This document shows positions 19,149-27,071 of a DNA stretch of 64,000 nucleotides, in pieces; position 1 is the first letter of the stretch; every line of letters begins with the position of its first letter. The stretch covers positions 113,882 to 177,881 of the forward strand of contig NZ_SLXA01000005.1 of assembly GCF_004340975.1 (NCBI RefSeq), read 5' to 3'. This DNA is from Frisingicoccus caecimuris (lineage in GTDB: Bacteria; Bacillota; Clostridia; Lachnospirales; Lachnospiraceae). Below the pieces are notes generated by a model. The model had not been told where the DNA came from. It saw only the letters and a program-made list of their open reading frames with translations, and ran no database searches. The translations under genes were made by a program, and so were the position numbers.

Positions 19149-22097
19149 ATGAAAAAAAGATTGATCCTGGTCATTCTCATACTTATGTTCAGTGTGACAG
19201 GATGCACAGAAAAAGTCCGGGAAGATAAAAAAGATATATTGGAAGTCGGTCAGGAAACAGGCAAATGTATTCAGGATATTTATGCATCGGCCTCAGATTC
19301 GGGAAAGTTGACAGATCCGGAAACCATGGAAGCAATTCTGGAACGTCTTGGCAGCGAGGGTTACAGCGCTGTGGATGAGAAAAATCAGTTTAATATGACC
19401 CACCCGGAACCGGTGGAAGCATTTTGCCAGAAGGTCAGTGATGGGCAGCCAGGGGAAATGCGGTTGATTGTGGTCATGTCCACAGCCAGCTTTAGTTGTT
19501 ATGAATTTTCCTGCGATGGTGACGATGTGAAAGTTACCAAATGTGTCGTCAACTGGAATGAAAATCAGCCGGAAGCCGGATTTAAAGAGGAATTTTCGGC
19601 GGTGTCCTGGCTATATACGGATAAAGGATATTTGTTTTTTGAACGTTCTTTACCGGCAGGATATGAAAAAACCATGGGGTATACGGGTATCCGTGTAAAG
19701 CCGTTAGATGCTCAGTGCCGGGAAGCCTGCCGGGAATATATCATACCGGTGAATTACTATCTCAATAATATGTTCATCTGCGACTGGGACGAGATGGATT
19801 TTAATACGCTGAACTTTTATGATTTGTTTGAACCACTGTATCGTATGAATTATGACTGTGATTCTCCTTATGGTGTCAATGTGAAAGATGACCGCTATGA
19901 AATCCCGGGAGATGAGTTCGAAGGATTGTTTTTAAAATATTTCAATATGGATGCAGATACACTCCGAAAGCGTACGGTCTATCAGAAAGAGGGGCAGGTA
20001 TACCAATATCGGCCGAGGGGGATGCATGACGCGGCACGTATTACGGATATCCCCTATCCTGAGGTGGTGGACTGTATTCAGAATGGCGACGGCACATTTA
20101 CGTTGACAGTGGATGCAATCTGGCCGGCAAAGATGATGGATCGTGCTTTTTCTCATCAGGTCATGATTCGGCCTATGGAAGACGGAAGTTTCCAGTATGT
20201 GTCCAATAGGGGGATTCCTCTGGAAAATGCTGTAGAACCAAACTGGTATACGGAGCGGACAGCCATCAGTATATTGACAGAAGAAGAGCGAAACAGGCTG
20301 AGAGAGGAGGCCTTGGCTCTGGCCGCCGCTGACAAAGATATCTGCAGTAAGGTCGATGAAATGAATGCAGACAGGTACGAAGACGCAGTTAAGTTTTATG
20401 ATGCCTATAAAGAGGGAAGAGACGGGCAGGTGACTCTGTACCGGGCCTATAACAATGGAATATTTGGTGCGATCACATTTACTTACAGGGAAGGACGGCT
20501 TCAAACCTGCTTTGTGGGGATTCACTGGAACCGGAAAGGGACAGCGGAAGTCTATCAGACAGGCGATGGCAATATTGTAGATTTAAATCTGACGAAAAAA
20601 GGTTATTTTATCTATACGAATGAATTTACAGTCATGCACGGAAGTCTGAGGGAATATTTCCGATTGAAACCGTTGCCGCAGAAATGCCGGGAATTGACAG
20701 AAAAATACATATCTGGTTTAAGTTATGTGGATTATGAACTCCTTTTGAATAACTGGGATCAGGAGCGAGTTGCTGCATATGTAAATACGTCTCTTTTTTT
20801 GGATATTTACCGAATAAAGACAGGAGGAATTCCCGAGTTAGAAAATGGGAGGATTCCGGCAGAAGTTTTTGAATCGGTGATGACGGAAGCCTTTCCGGTA
20901 ACTGTGGAACAGCTTCGAAACAACTGTCATTATGAGGAGGAAAGTGAAAGCTATCCATTGCAGCGCGCATGTGCTAAGCAGTTTGCACCTTTTGGTGAGG
21001 TGGTGGATTACCGGGAGAACGGCGACGGTACGCTGACACTTTTCGTAGAGGCAGTGTGGCCCGATTATAATACGGACTGTGCCTATAAAAACGAAATTCT
21101 GGTGGAGCCATTTGACGATGGAAGTTGCAGATATTTATCGAATAAAGTCGAAAAAACAGGAACAGACAGGGAAGTATTGGCGGATGAAGGAAATATCCTA
21201 CTTGGAGTCAGTGATTATGACGGAATGGCAAATTATGAGAGAATGGAAGCTTTTCTTGAAAAAGCAGAGGCAGGAGAGGCATGTGAAGCGGAGGTTTATG
21301 AAATCCATGCTGACGGCGGCTACGGCAAATATCGGTTTCATTTTGATGGACAAAATATGCGGGTAGACCTTGATGTTGTCACCTGGGATACACAGGGACC
21401 GATAAGTATGGGAAATTACGAATATCAGATAGAAAATTGGTCTTATACGGAGAAAGGATGGTTTAGCTATACTCTGGATGTGCCCGAACCGCCGGAAGTA
21501 TCGGAAGTCATTCAGGATCAGGTGATGATGCGGGTGCGCCCGATGCGGGAGGATTACAGAAATTTTACCGAAGAGTGGCTTGTCCCCGTCGGGTATCAGC
21601 GAAATAATATGTTCAGCATTGAATGGGACAGCCAACATATGGAAAAACTGGATTTTAACGGACTTTACGAAGCTTTCTATATGCTTTCCTGCGGTGAAGT
21701 TTTTGAAAGCGATGATTTTCCGAAGGGAATTCCGGCAGAAGAGTTCGAGGAACGGATGCTGAAATATCTTCCGATAACGCGGGAAAGTCTTAGAGAATAT
21801 GCGGCTTACAATGAAGCGGCAAATAGCTATGGATGTGCCAATCTGGGATGTGGCAATTACTCAGCGGACGCTTTTTGGACTTCCATCCCGGAAGTTGTGG
21901 ATATGTATGAAAATGGGGATGGGACGTGGACGGTGACAGTGGATGCCGTATGTAAAAGAAAGGGTACTGACCGAATCTTGAGTCATGAATTGACGGTGGA
22001 TTTTCCGGAAGAAGGTACGATCCGGTATTTGGGAAATCATATTCTAAATGAAGGGGCAAGCCGGATTCCCCTTTACCGGTATCGTGTCAGTCAATGA
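19149..22097 (+). CDS. Large triple-repeat lipoprotein, unknown function, BlaI-controlled
   Basis: A 982-residue predicted lipoprotein. The signal peptide ends in VTGC with C19 as the lipidated residue. The mature protein consists of three divergent copies of a unit of about 300-310 residues. The best-conserved motif is VVD-x4-NGDGT-x-T-x2-V-A-V, seen as VVDCIQNGDGTFTLTVDAIW, VVDYRENGDGTLTLFVEAVW and VVDMYENGDGTWTVTVDAV. Other shared stretches are YTDKGYLFF / LTKKGYFIY / YTEKGWFSY and the NNMF-x2-(D/E)WD motif. I recognise no enzyme motif and no characterised family. It is convergent with blaR1, and its promoter carries two BlaI-type operators, so it is probably induced by the same cell-wall or beta-lactam signal. 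AAAAGGAGG precedes the ATG. Confidence 0.8.
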   Translation: MKKRLILVILILMFSVTGCTEKVREDKKDILEVGQETGKCIQDIYASASDSGKLTDPETMEAILERLGSEGYSAVDEKNQFNMTHPEPVEAFCQKVSDGQPGEMRLIVVMSTASFSCYEFSCDGDDVKVTKCVVNWNENQPEAGFKEEFSAVSWLYTDKGYLFFERSLPAGYEKTMGYTGIRVKPLDAQCREACREYIIPVNYYLNNMFICDWDEMDFNTLNFYDLFEPLYRMNYDCDSPYGVNVKDDRYEIPGDEFEGLFLKYFNMDADTLRKRTVYQKEGQVYQYRPRGMHDAARITDIPYPEVVDCIQNGDGTFTLTVDAIWPAKMMDRAFSHQVMIRPMEDGSFQYVSNRGIPLENAVEPNWYTERTAISILTEEERNRLREEALALAAADKDICSKVDEMNADRYEDAVKFYDAYKEGRDGQVTLYRAYNNGIFGAITFTYREGRLQTCFVGIHWNRKGTAEVYQTGDGNIVDLNLTKKGYFIYTNEFTVMHGSLREYFRLKPLPQKCRELTEKYISGLSYVDYELLLNNWDQERVAAYVNTSLFLDIYRIKTGGIPELENGRIPAEVFESVMTEAFPVTVEQLRNNCHYEEESESYPLQRACAKQFAPFGEVVDYRENGDGTLTLFVEAVWPDYNTDCAYKNEILVEPFDDGSCRYLSNKVEKTGTDREVLADEGNILLGVSDYDGMANYERMEAFLEKAEAGEACEAEVYEIHADGGYGKYRFHFDGQNMRVDLDVVTWDTQGPISMGNYEYQIENWSYTEKGWFSYTLDVPEPPEVSEVIQDQVMMRVRPMREDYRNFTEEWLVPVGYQRNNMFSIEWDSQHMEKLDFNGLYEAFYMLSCGEVFESDDFPKGIPAEEFEERMLKYLPITRESLREYAAYNEAANSYGCANLGCGNYSADAFWTSIPEVVDMYENGDGTWTVTVDAVCKRKGTDRILSHELTVDFPEEGTIRYLGNHILNEGASRIPLYRYRVSQ

Positions 22098-22102
22098 ATA
22101 AA

Positions 22103-23986
22103 TTAATGGATAATGCCCAGGTCAGATAAAATGACCTGGGTAATTTCAGCGGCCCGGCTGCCAGAGGCATTGTCCAAATCTTCTATGTGAGTGGCAAAGA
22201 AGTACATCTGTCCGTTGCTTTCTGTGAAACCAATAAACCATCCGCGGATGTTGTGGTCGTTTACATTTCCGGTACCAGTCTTGCCGTAGAGGGCGCCGCC
22301 AGGAGTGTTGTATAGATAAAGGGCATCTTTTACGGTAGCGATATGGGAAGTGGAAAACATCTGTCCGGCGGATGAATCCTGGGATGTCAAATCGGCAAAA
22401 ATTTCTTTTAATAAATAAACCTGTTCTGCCGGGGATATCTTCAAAGAGGATTCAAGCCAACAGGATGGAAAACCGCCGCTTAAATCTCGGTTTCCATAGC
22501 CAATGTTATCGAGGTATTGCCCGGTTCTGGCCTTTCCCATGCCTTCTTCCAATGTCTGGAAATACCAGTTGACAGAATTTTTCATAGCAGAATGTAAATC
22601 CTGATCCTGGTTCCAGGCATCAAATGCCCGAATCTCACCGTCCCATGTCATCTCAGAATTTTCCGGCGTGATGAAGCCGGCATCCAGAGCAAAGAGCGCT
22701 GCGTAGATTTTATAGGTCGAGTCAGGGGATACCCGGACGAGAGCTTTTTCCTTATTATAGATTTGCCAGGTGTTCCGGGACAAATCATAGAGTACGAAAC
22801 TTCCTTCTGTATCTCCAAAACAGGCGGACAGATCTATTTCAGAAATTTTAGAGTTTTCATCAAAAATGGATGCTTTATCTGTATTCTCCAGGGAGCTTTC
22901 ATCTTCGATTTTTCCGGAGGCTGAAAAGGCAGGATAAAGAGCGTAAGTCGCCAATACAGGGGACAGTGAGAGAAGCAGGGCGGCAATGCTCAGCCCAATA
23001 CAGGTGCTTTTTATTCCGTCAGCCCTTGTCGGTTTTTTGTAGGCGGCAATGCGACGGATACGCCGGGTCAGCTGACGCATATTGCCGCTGATACCGGAGA
23101 CCGATGAAAATATATCCGGAGACATTCTTTCAGCCAGATGAATCAAAGTGTTTCCGTAAGCCAGAACATTTTCTTCACCGAGCCTGTTAAGAACCGATGT
23201 ATCACAGGCAATTTCCCGATCATTCCGTATCTCGTCCATGGCAAACCATACCAGAGGATTTGGCCAGTAGAGCAGGTGGAAGAAATTTATCAGGGCGTTG
23301 GTCAGTGCATCTCTTTGTTTATAATGAACCAGTTCATGCAGAAGCATATGGCGCAGGGACTGGTACAGGTCCTGGGAAGTGTCCGCCATATCATCGATCA
23401 GATGAGACGGAAGATAGATGGCCGGGCAGAGGATGCCGGTCATTACCGGTGATTTTAAAAGTAGTGTACTGTAAAGAGAAGGCATCTTTTTTATTCCCAG
23501 TTCGGTGCAGCATTGTTCAAAGAGCCGGCAAAGTGCAGGATGGTGTACGGTGACGGCTGACTGTTTCATGAGGAACAGTTTTCGGTGGGCTCTGAGCTGG
23601 ATGCTCAGCATAAAAATAATACCGGTCATCCATATGACCAGACAGAACATTCCAAAAAATGTGGGTGTTTTTTTATTTACAGAAACAGTAAAATCATTCA
23701 TCCAGTCCCGGGAAGTGCCCATGATCGTCTGCAGGGCTCCGGATGTTTGAACCGGAGTTTCCGGAAAAATGTATCTGCCCTGGCTGGCAGATGCAGTGGT
23801 GAGCGTTTTGGGCAGTTTCACCGGGACAAAGGGCAGCGCCATGAGCAAAAAAAGAACAGACCAGAGCCGATAAACAGCCTGGGCCGACAAATGGTTTTTA
23901 AACAAGTGTTTTATGGCGATCACAGCCAGAATGCTGAATGCGATAAAAAGGTTACACAGGATAAAATGCAGGCCAAAAGATGTCAT
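22103..23986 (-). CDS. blaR1: BlaR1/MecR1-type beta-lactam sensor-transducer protease
   Basis: A 627-residue sensor. N-terminal membrane helices (about 7-27, 37-55, 111-130) surround the M56 zinc protease domain with HELVH at residues 217-221 and a likely third ligand E258 (NDREIACD). After another helix (about 327-350) comes an extracellular penicillin-binding sensor domain with the SxxK box S423-T-Y-K426, YGN at 497-499 and KTG at 569-571, the three class D-like active-site motifs. Acylation outside would activate the inner protease, which removes the repressor BlaI. The ATG follows TAAGGAGG and lies 14 bases after blaI. All catalytic motifs are intact. Confidence 0.95.
   Translation of the reverse strand: MTSFGLHFILCNLFIAFSILAVIAIKHLFKNHLSAQAVYRLWSVLFLLMALPFVPVKLPKTLTTASASQGRYIFPETPVQTSGALQTIMGTSRDWMNDFTVSVNKKTPTFFGMFCLVIWMTGIIFMLSIQLRAHRKLFLMKQSAVTVHHPALCRLFEQCCTELGIKKMPSLYSTLLLKSPVMTGILCPAIYLPSHLIDDMADTSQDLYQSLRHMLLHELVHYKQRDALTNALINFFHLLYWPNPLVWFAMDEIRNDREIACDTSVLNRLGEENVLAYGNTLIHLAERMSPDIFSSVSGISGNMRQLTRRIRRIAAYKKPTRADGIKSTCIGLSIAALLLSLSPVLATYALYPAFSASGKIEDESSLENTDKASIFDENSKISEIDLSACFGDTEGSFVLYDLSRNTWQIYNKEKALVRVSPDSTYKIYAALFALDAGFITPENSEMTWDGEIRAFDAWNQDQDLHSAMKNSVNWYFQTLEEGMGKARTGQYLDNIGYGNRDLSGGFPSCWLESSLKISPAEQVYLLKEIFADLTSQDSSAGQMFSTSHIATVKDALYLYNTPGGALYGKTGTGNVNDHNIRGWFIGFTESNGQMYFFATHIEDLDNASGSRAAEITQVILSDLGIIH
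22116..22140. terminator. Shared hairpin between the convergent lipoprotein and blaR1 genes
   Basis: CCCAGGTCA (22116-22124) pairs with TGACCTGGG (22132-22140), lying inside the last codons of blaR1 and 19 bases after the lipoprotein stop. The T-run is weak (TAATTT), so termination efficiency is uncertain. Confidence 0.55.
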
Positions 23987-24000
23987 GATAAGCCTCCTTA

Positions 24001-24375
24001 CTATTTTTCGTGTTTTGCCAGAATTTCCCTTAGTGTATCGATTTCGTTTTTTGTCAAAGTCTCTTCATCGAGACAGGCGGAGAGCATGCGGGACATGTCG
24101 CCGTCAAAATAACGTTTCAGAAAAGAGCGGCTTTTCTGGCGGACATAGGCCGACTCTTGAATCAGCGGCATGTAGACAAAGACCCGGCCTTGTTTTTCAT
24201 AGGTCAGAGCGCCTTTATTGACCAGTCGTTTTAACAGTGTCTGAATGGTTTTCGGACTCCAGTTGGTTGTTTTAGTTAATATTTCCGTCACAACATTGGT
24301 ATTTACAGGCGATTCTTTCCAGACCACTTTCATTACTTCATATTCTGCTTCGGATATCTGTGGCAGGCAATTCAT
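24001..24375 (-). CDS. blaI: BlaI/MecI-family transcriptional repressor
   Basis: A 124-residue winged-helix repressor. The DNA-binding domain reads ISEAEYEVMKVVW with the recognition part NWSPKTIQTLLKRLVNKG, followed by the wing (YEKQGRVFVYMPL) and the dimerisation helices (SFLKRYFDGDMSRMLSACL), the region where relatives are cleaved. First gene of the blaI-blaR1 operon, with GGAGG before its ATG. It is expected to repress its own promoter and the lipoprotein promoter at 19.1 kb through TACAnnTGTA sites. No beta-lactamase gene is present in the window. Confidence 0.93.
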   Translation of the reverse strand: MNCLPQISEAEYEVMKVVWKESPVNTNVVTEILTKTTNWSPKTIQTLLKRLVNKGALTYEKQGRVFVYMPLIQESAYVRQKSRSFLKRYFDGDMSRMLSACLDEETLTKNEIDTLREILAKHEK

Positions 24376-24393
24376 TTTATTTCCTCCAAATCT

Positions 24394-24403
24394 TACATAT
24401 GTA
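24394..24403 (-). promoter_or_regulatory. BlaI-type operator at the blaI-blaR1 promoter
   Basis: TACATATGTA is a perfect palindrome of the TACA-nn-TGTA type, at the expected transcription start of blaI and 18 bases before its start codon. It is the third such site in the window. Confidence 0.75.
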
Positions 24404-24412
24404 GTATAATAT

Positions 24413-24442
24413 AGTATACTCTTTCAGACTTTTGATTGTCAA
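24413..24442 (-). promoter_or_regulatory. Promoter of blaI-blaR1
   Basis: On the minus strand TTGACA (24442-24437), 18-base spacer, TATACT (24418-24413), just upstream of the BlaI-type operator. Confidence 0.7.
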
Positions 24443-24469
24443 TCCTATGTTCAATATCCGATATGAGGG

Positions 24470-24498
24470 TTGACATTCCACAGAGTGGAAGGTATATG
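24470..24498 (+). promoter_or_regulatory. Promoter of the ABC exporter with a dyad in its spacer
   Basis: TTGACA (24470-24475), 17-base spacer, TATATG (24493-24498). The spacer contains the perfect dyad TTCCAC-AGA-GTGGAA (24476-24490), well placed for a repressor or for an activator that twists the promoter. Confidence 0.6.
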
Positions 24499-24533
24499 TT
24501 TTTTATATCACATATTGCAGGGAGGTAAAAAGA

Positions 24534-25256
24534 ATGCTGGAAATAAAAGATTTAACAAAAACCTATCATGGAGGAAAAATTGCAGTGTCCAATCTGAGCC
24601 TGGATGTTCAGTCGGGAGATATTTACGGATTTATTGGTCACAATGGCGCCGGTAAGACGACAACAATCAAGTGTGTCGTCGGTATTCAGGAATTTGATGC
24701 GGGAGATATTTTGATTGATGGTATATCGATTAAAGAGGATCCGATTCGCTGTAAATCAATGATGGCTTATATTCCGGATAACCCGGATGTCTATGAATAT
24801 CTGACCGGAATTCAATACCTGAATTTTATGGCAGATATTTTTGGATTATCCGCCGCAGAACGGGAAGAGCGGATTCGTAAGGAAGCAGAGGACTTTGAAA
24901 TAACAGAAGCCCTGGGAGATTTGATTTCTTCCTATTCTCATGGAATGAAGCAGAAGCTTGTGATCATAGGGGCCCTGATTCATCGGCCAAAATTGTTGAT
25001 ACTCGACGAACCTTTTGTGGGATTGGATCCGAAGGCGACGCTGATGCTGAAAAATAAAATGCATCAGATGTGCGATGCAGGAGCGGCAATTTTCTTTTCG
25101 ACCCATGTACTGGATGTGGCGGAGAAGCTTTGCAATAAGGTAGCGATCATTAAAAAGGGACAATTGATCGTCAGCGGACATATTGATGAACTGACAAAGG
25201 GAGAGTCTCTGGAATCTGTATTCATGGAGGTGGTCAGTGATGTTTCAACAGATTAA
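24534..25256 (+). CDS. ABC transporter ATP-binding protein (ABC-2 exporter type)
   Basis: A 240-residue ATPase. Walker A GHNGAGKTT is at residues 35-43, the signature reads SYSHGMKQKL (SHGMKQ in place of LSGGQ), Walker B is LLILDEPFVGLDP and the switch His is in FFSTHVLDVAEKL. The form is that of DrrA/CcmA-like export ATPases with a dedicated permease. It overlaps the permease gene that follows, so the two make one two-gene exporter. The promoter diverges from blaI. The substrate is unknown; bacitracin-, lantibiotic- and lipid-exporters look alike at this level. Confidence 0.92.
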   Translation: MLEIKDLTKTYHGGKIAVSNLSLDVQSGDIYGFIGHNGAGKTTTIKCVVGIQEFDAGDILIDGISIKEDPIRCKSMMAYIPDNPDVYEYLTGIQYLNFMADIFGLSAAEREERIRKEAEDFEITEALGDLISSYSHGMKQKLVIIGALIHRPKLLILDEPFVGLDPKATLMLKNKMHQMCDAGAAIFFSTHVLDVAEKLCNKVAIIKKGQLIVSGHIDELTKGESLESVFMEVVSDVSTD

Positions 25257-26823
25257 ATTATTGACGCGTATGGGGCTGTACAATCTATTTGGGATAAATG
25301 AGGTGCGTCACACAAGAGATTCAGGAAAAAAACAGAGGTTTGCTTTATTGAGTGTTGTCTGGATTCTCATTGGGCTGCTGTTTATATTTTATATGATCTT
25401 ATTATCTCTTGCCTATATCAGCATGGGGCTGGCAGACGTACTTCCGATGTATTTTTATACGGCGGCCAGTATGGTCATCCTGTTTTTTTCATTTTTTAAA
25501 GCGGGAGACCTGGTCTTTTCATTGAGGAGTTTCGAACTCCAGGCTTCCTGGCCCGTATCCACGGCGGCGATTGTTGTCAGCCGATTTACGGTCATGTATG
25601 CGACGAACCTCATGTTCAGCCTGTTGGTGATGATTCCGGGATTTATCATCTATGGTATCAAACTTCATCCCGCGATTTCATTTTATATTTACGGAATGAT
25701 CGGAACCCTGTTCCTGCCTATGCTGCCCTTGTGCATAGCCCTTCTCATAGGCGCGGTCATCCGGGCGATCGGTTCCCGAATGAAACATAAGAGCGTTGGA
25801 ATTGCTTTGCTGACTCTGGTATTTTCGACCGTCATCGTGGCCGTCAGCATAATATTTTCCAATAAGGTGGGGAATATGGATATGTCCATGGTAAAAGGGA
25901 TGGCGGTGCTGGTTTCACAAGCGCTGCGTAAAGTCTATCCTCCGGCCTGGGTTTTTGGGAGGGCTGTCGTGGAAGGCCGATTCCTGTGGATTATGGGTTT
26001 ATGTGCGGGTATGCTGGTTCTGTTTCTGTGCATTGTAGGAATTTTACAGAAATATTTTGTCACCATATGCAGCTTGTTGAGTGCAACTTCTGCTAAAAAT
26101 GATTATAAGATGGGAGCCCAGCATCAGCAGTCCAGAATCAAAGCTTTATGGCAAAGGGAACTGCGGCGGTATTTTGCTTCAAGTACCTATGTCAGCAATA
26201 CGTTGATCGGTTATATTTTAGCAGTCATCGCATCGGCCGCCCTGCTTTTTTGGGGGCCGGATAAGGTGGAGGCCATGGTGGGAATTCCGGGAATGGTGTA
26301 CCGGTTGTGGCCTTTGCTTCTTGGATTTATGATGGCGATGATGCCGACGACGGCCTGCAGTATCTCTATGGAAGGAAAAAAATTCTGGAGATTACAGTCT
26401 CTGCCGCTGCATGCGAAGGAGGTGTACGATGGAAAAATACTTGCCAATCTGTCTCTGGCGGCGCCATTTTATGTTGCGTCCGTCATTTTGAGCGTCACAG
26501 CCCTTAGATCGGGGCCGGAGGAACTTATTTTTATTCTTCTTGTACCGGCTTTTTATATGGTATTTTCTGTGATAGCCGGATTGAGAGTGAATATGGCGCT
26601 GCCATTGCTCAAATGGGACAGCGAGGTTCAGGTCGTTAAACAGAGCGGTGCCGCTTTTATTGTTTTGTTTGTGGCTTTTGCCGTCTGGTTGATTCCAACA
26701 GGAGTTTTGCTCGTTTTTCCAGAGCTTCCGGCGATGATTGTTTTTTTGTCGGTTATGGTTATTCTTGCGATCCTGACCGCCGTTTTATATGTGAATATTC
26801 AGCGGCGGAAACTGGATTTTTAG
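25240..26823 (+). CDS. ABC exporter permease, large multi-helix subunit
   Basis: A membrane protein of about 527 residues with at least ten hydrophobic segments, for example FALLSVVWILIGLLFIFYMI, LALVFSTVIVAVSIIF-like and AIVGILQ-type stretches, and a cytoplasmic loop near residues 285-315 (KNDYKMGAQHQQSRIKALWQ). The ATG at 25240 lies inside the last codons of the ATPase gene; a GTG one codon earlier is also possible, with GGAGG upstream of both. It probably forms the channel of the exporter as a single large permease. The substrate cannot be inferred. Confidence 0.85.
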   Translation: MFQQIKLLTRMGLYNLFGINEVRHTRDSGKKQRFALLSVVWILIGLLFIFYMILLSLAYISMGLADVLPMYFYTAASMVILFFSFFKAGDLVFSLRSFELQASWPVSTAAIVVSRFTVMYATNLMFSLLVMIPGFIIYGIKLHPAISFYIYGMIGTLFLPMLPLCIALLIGAVIRAIGSRMKHKSVGIALLTLVFSTVIVAVSIIFSNKVGNMDMSMVKGMAVLVSQALRKVYPPAWVFGRAVVEGRFLWIMGLCAGMLVLFLCIVGILQKYFVTICSLLSATSAKNDYKMGAQHQQSRIKALWQRELRRYFASSTYVSNTLIGYILAVIASAALLFWGPDKVEAMVGIPGMVYRLWPLLLGFMMAMMPTTACSISMEGKKFWRLQSLPLHAKEVYDGKILANLSLAAPFYVASVILSVTALRSGPEELIFILLVPAFYMVFSVIAGLRVNMALPLLKWDSEVQVVKQSGAAFIVLFVAFAVWLIPTGVLLVFPELPAMIVFLSVMVILAILTAVLYVNIQRRKLDF

Positions 26824-26913
26824 CAGAAGGATGCAGGAGACAAACAAAGGATTGAAGTTGGAAAAAAATGTGTATTTAACCGGAATGAATATGTAAAATA
26901 ATGCGGATATATC

Positions 26914-26942
26914 TTGATTATCCAAGAAAAATCCCTTACAAT
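26914..26942 (+). promoter_or_regulatory. Promoter of the giant surface-protein gene
   Basis: TTGATT (26914-26919), 17-base spacer, TACAAT (26937-26942). The 5' leader is about 120 bases and holds a hairpin GCAGAG (26975-26980) with CTCTGC (27002-27007). No c-di-GMP riboswitch signature was found in it. Confidence 0.6.
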
Positions 26943-27071
26943 AAAAGGCAGAATATTATCCATTATCAGCGGCTGCAGAGCAGATGTTTAAAATGAAAAA
27001 ACTCTGCAATGTCAGCGAAAATATGGTTGATTGATTCCAGCCGTGACATATATTAAAAAGGGGGATTATAG

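Noticed and set aside
19149..24375. Bla locus as a classical beta-lactamase cluster
   Set aside because: No protein with a complete secreted class A or D beta-lactamase domain occurs here; the only SxxK/KTG protein is the sensor domain of BlaR1.
24534..26823. Exporter as a bacteriocin immunity system
   Set aside because: No precursor peptide, maturation enzyme or immunity gene is seen nearby, so the substrate stays open.
26943..27071. c-di-GMP riboswitch in the leader of the surface protein
   Set aside because: Only a single small hairpin is present; the conserved GEMM core was not found.
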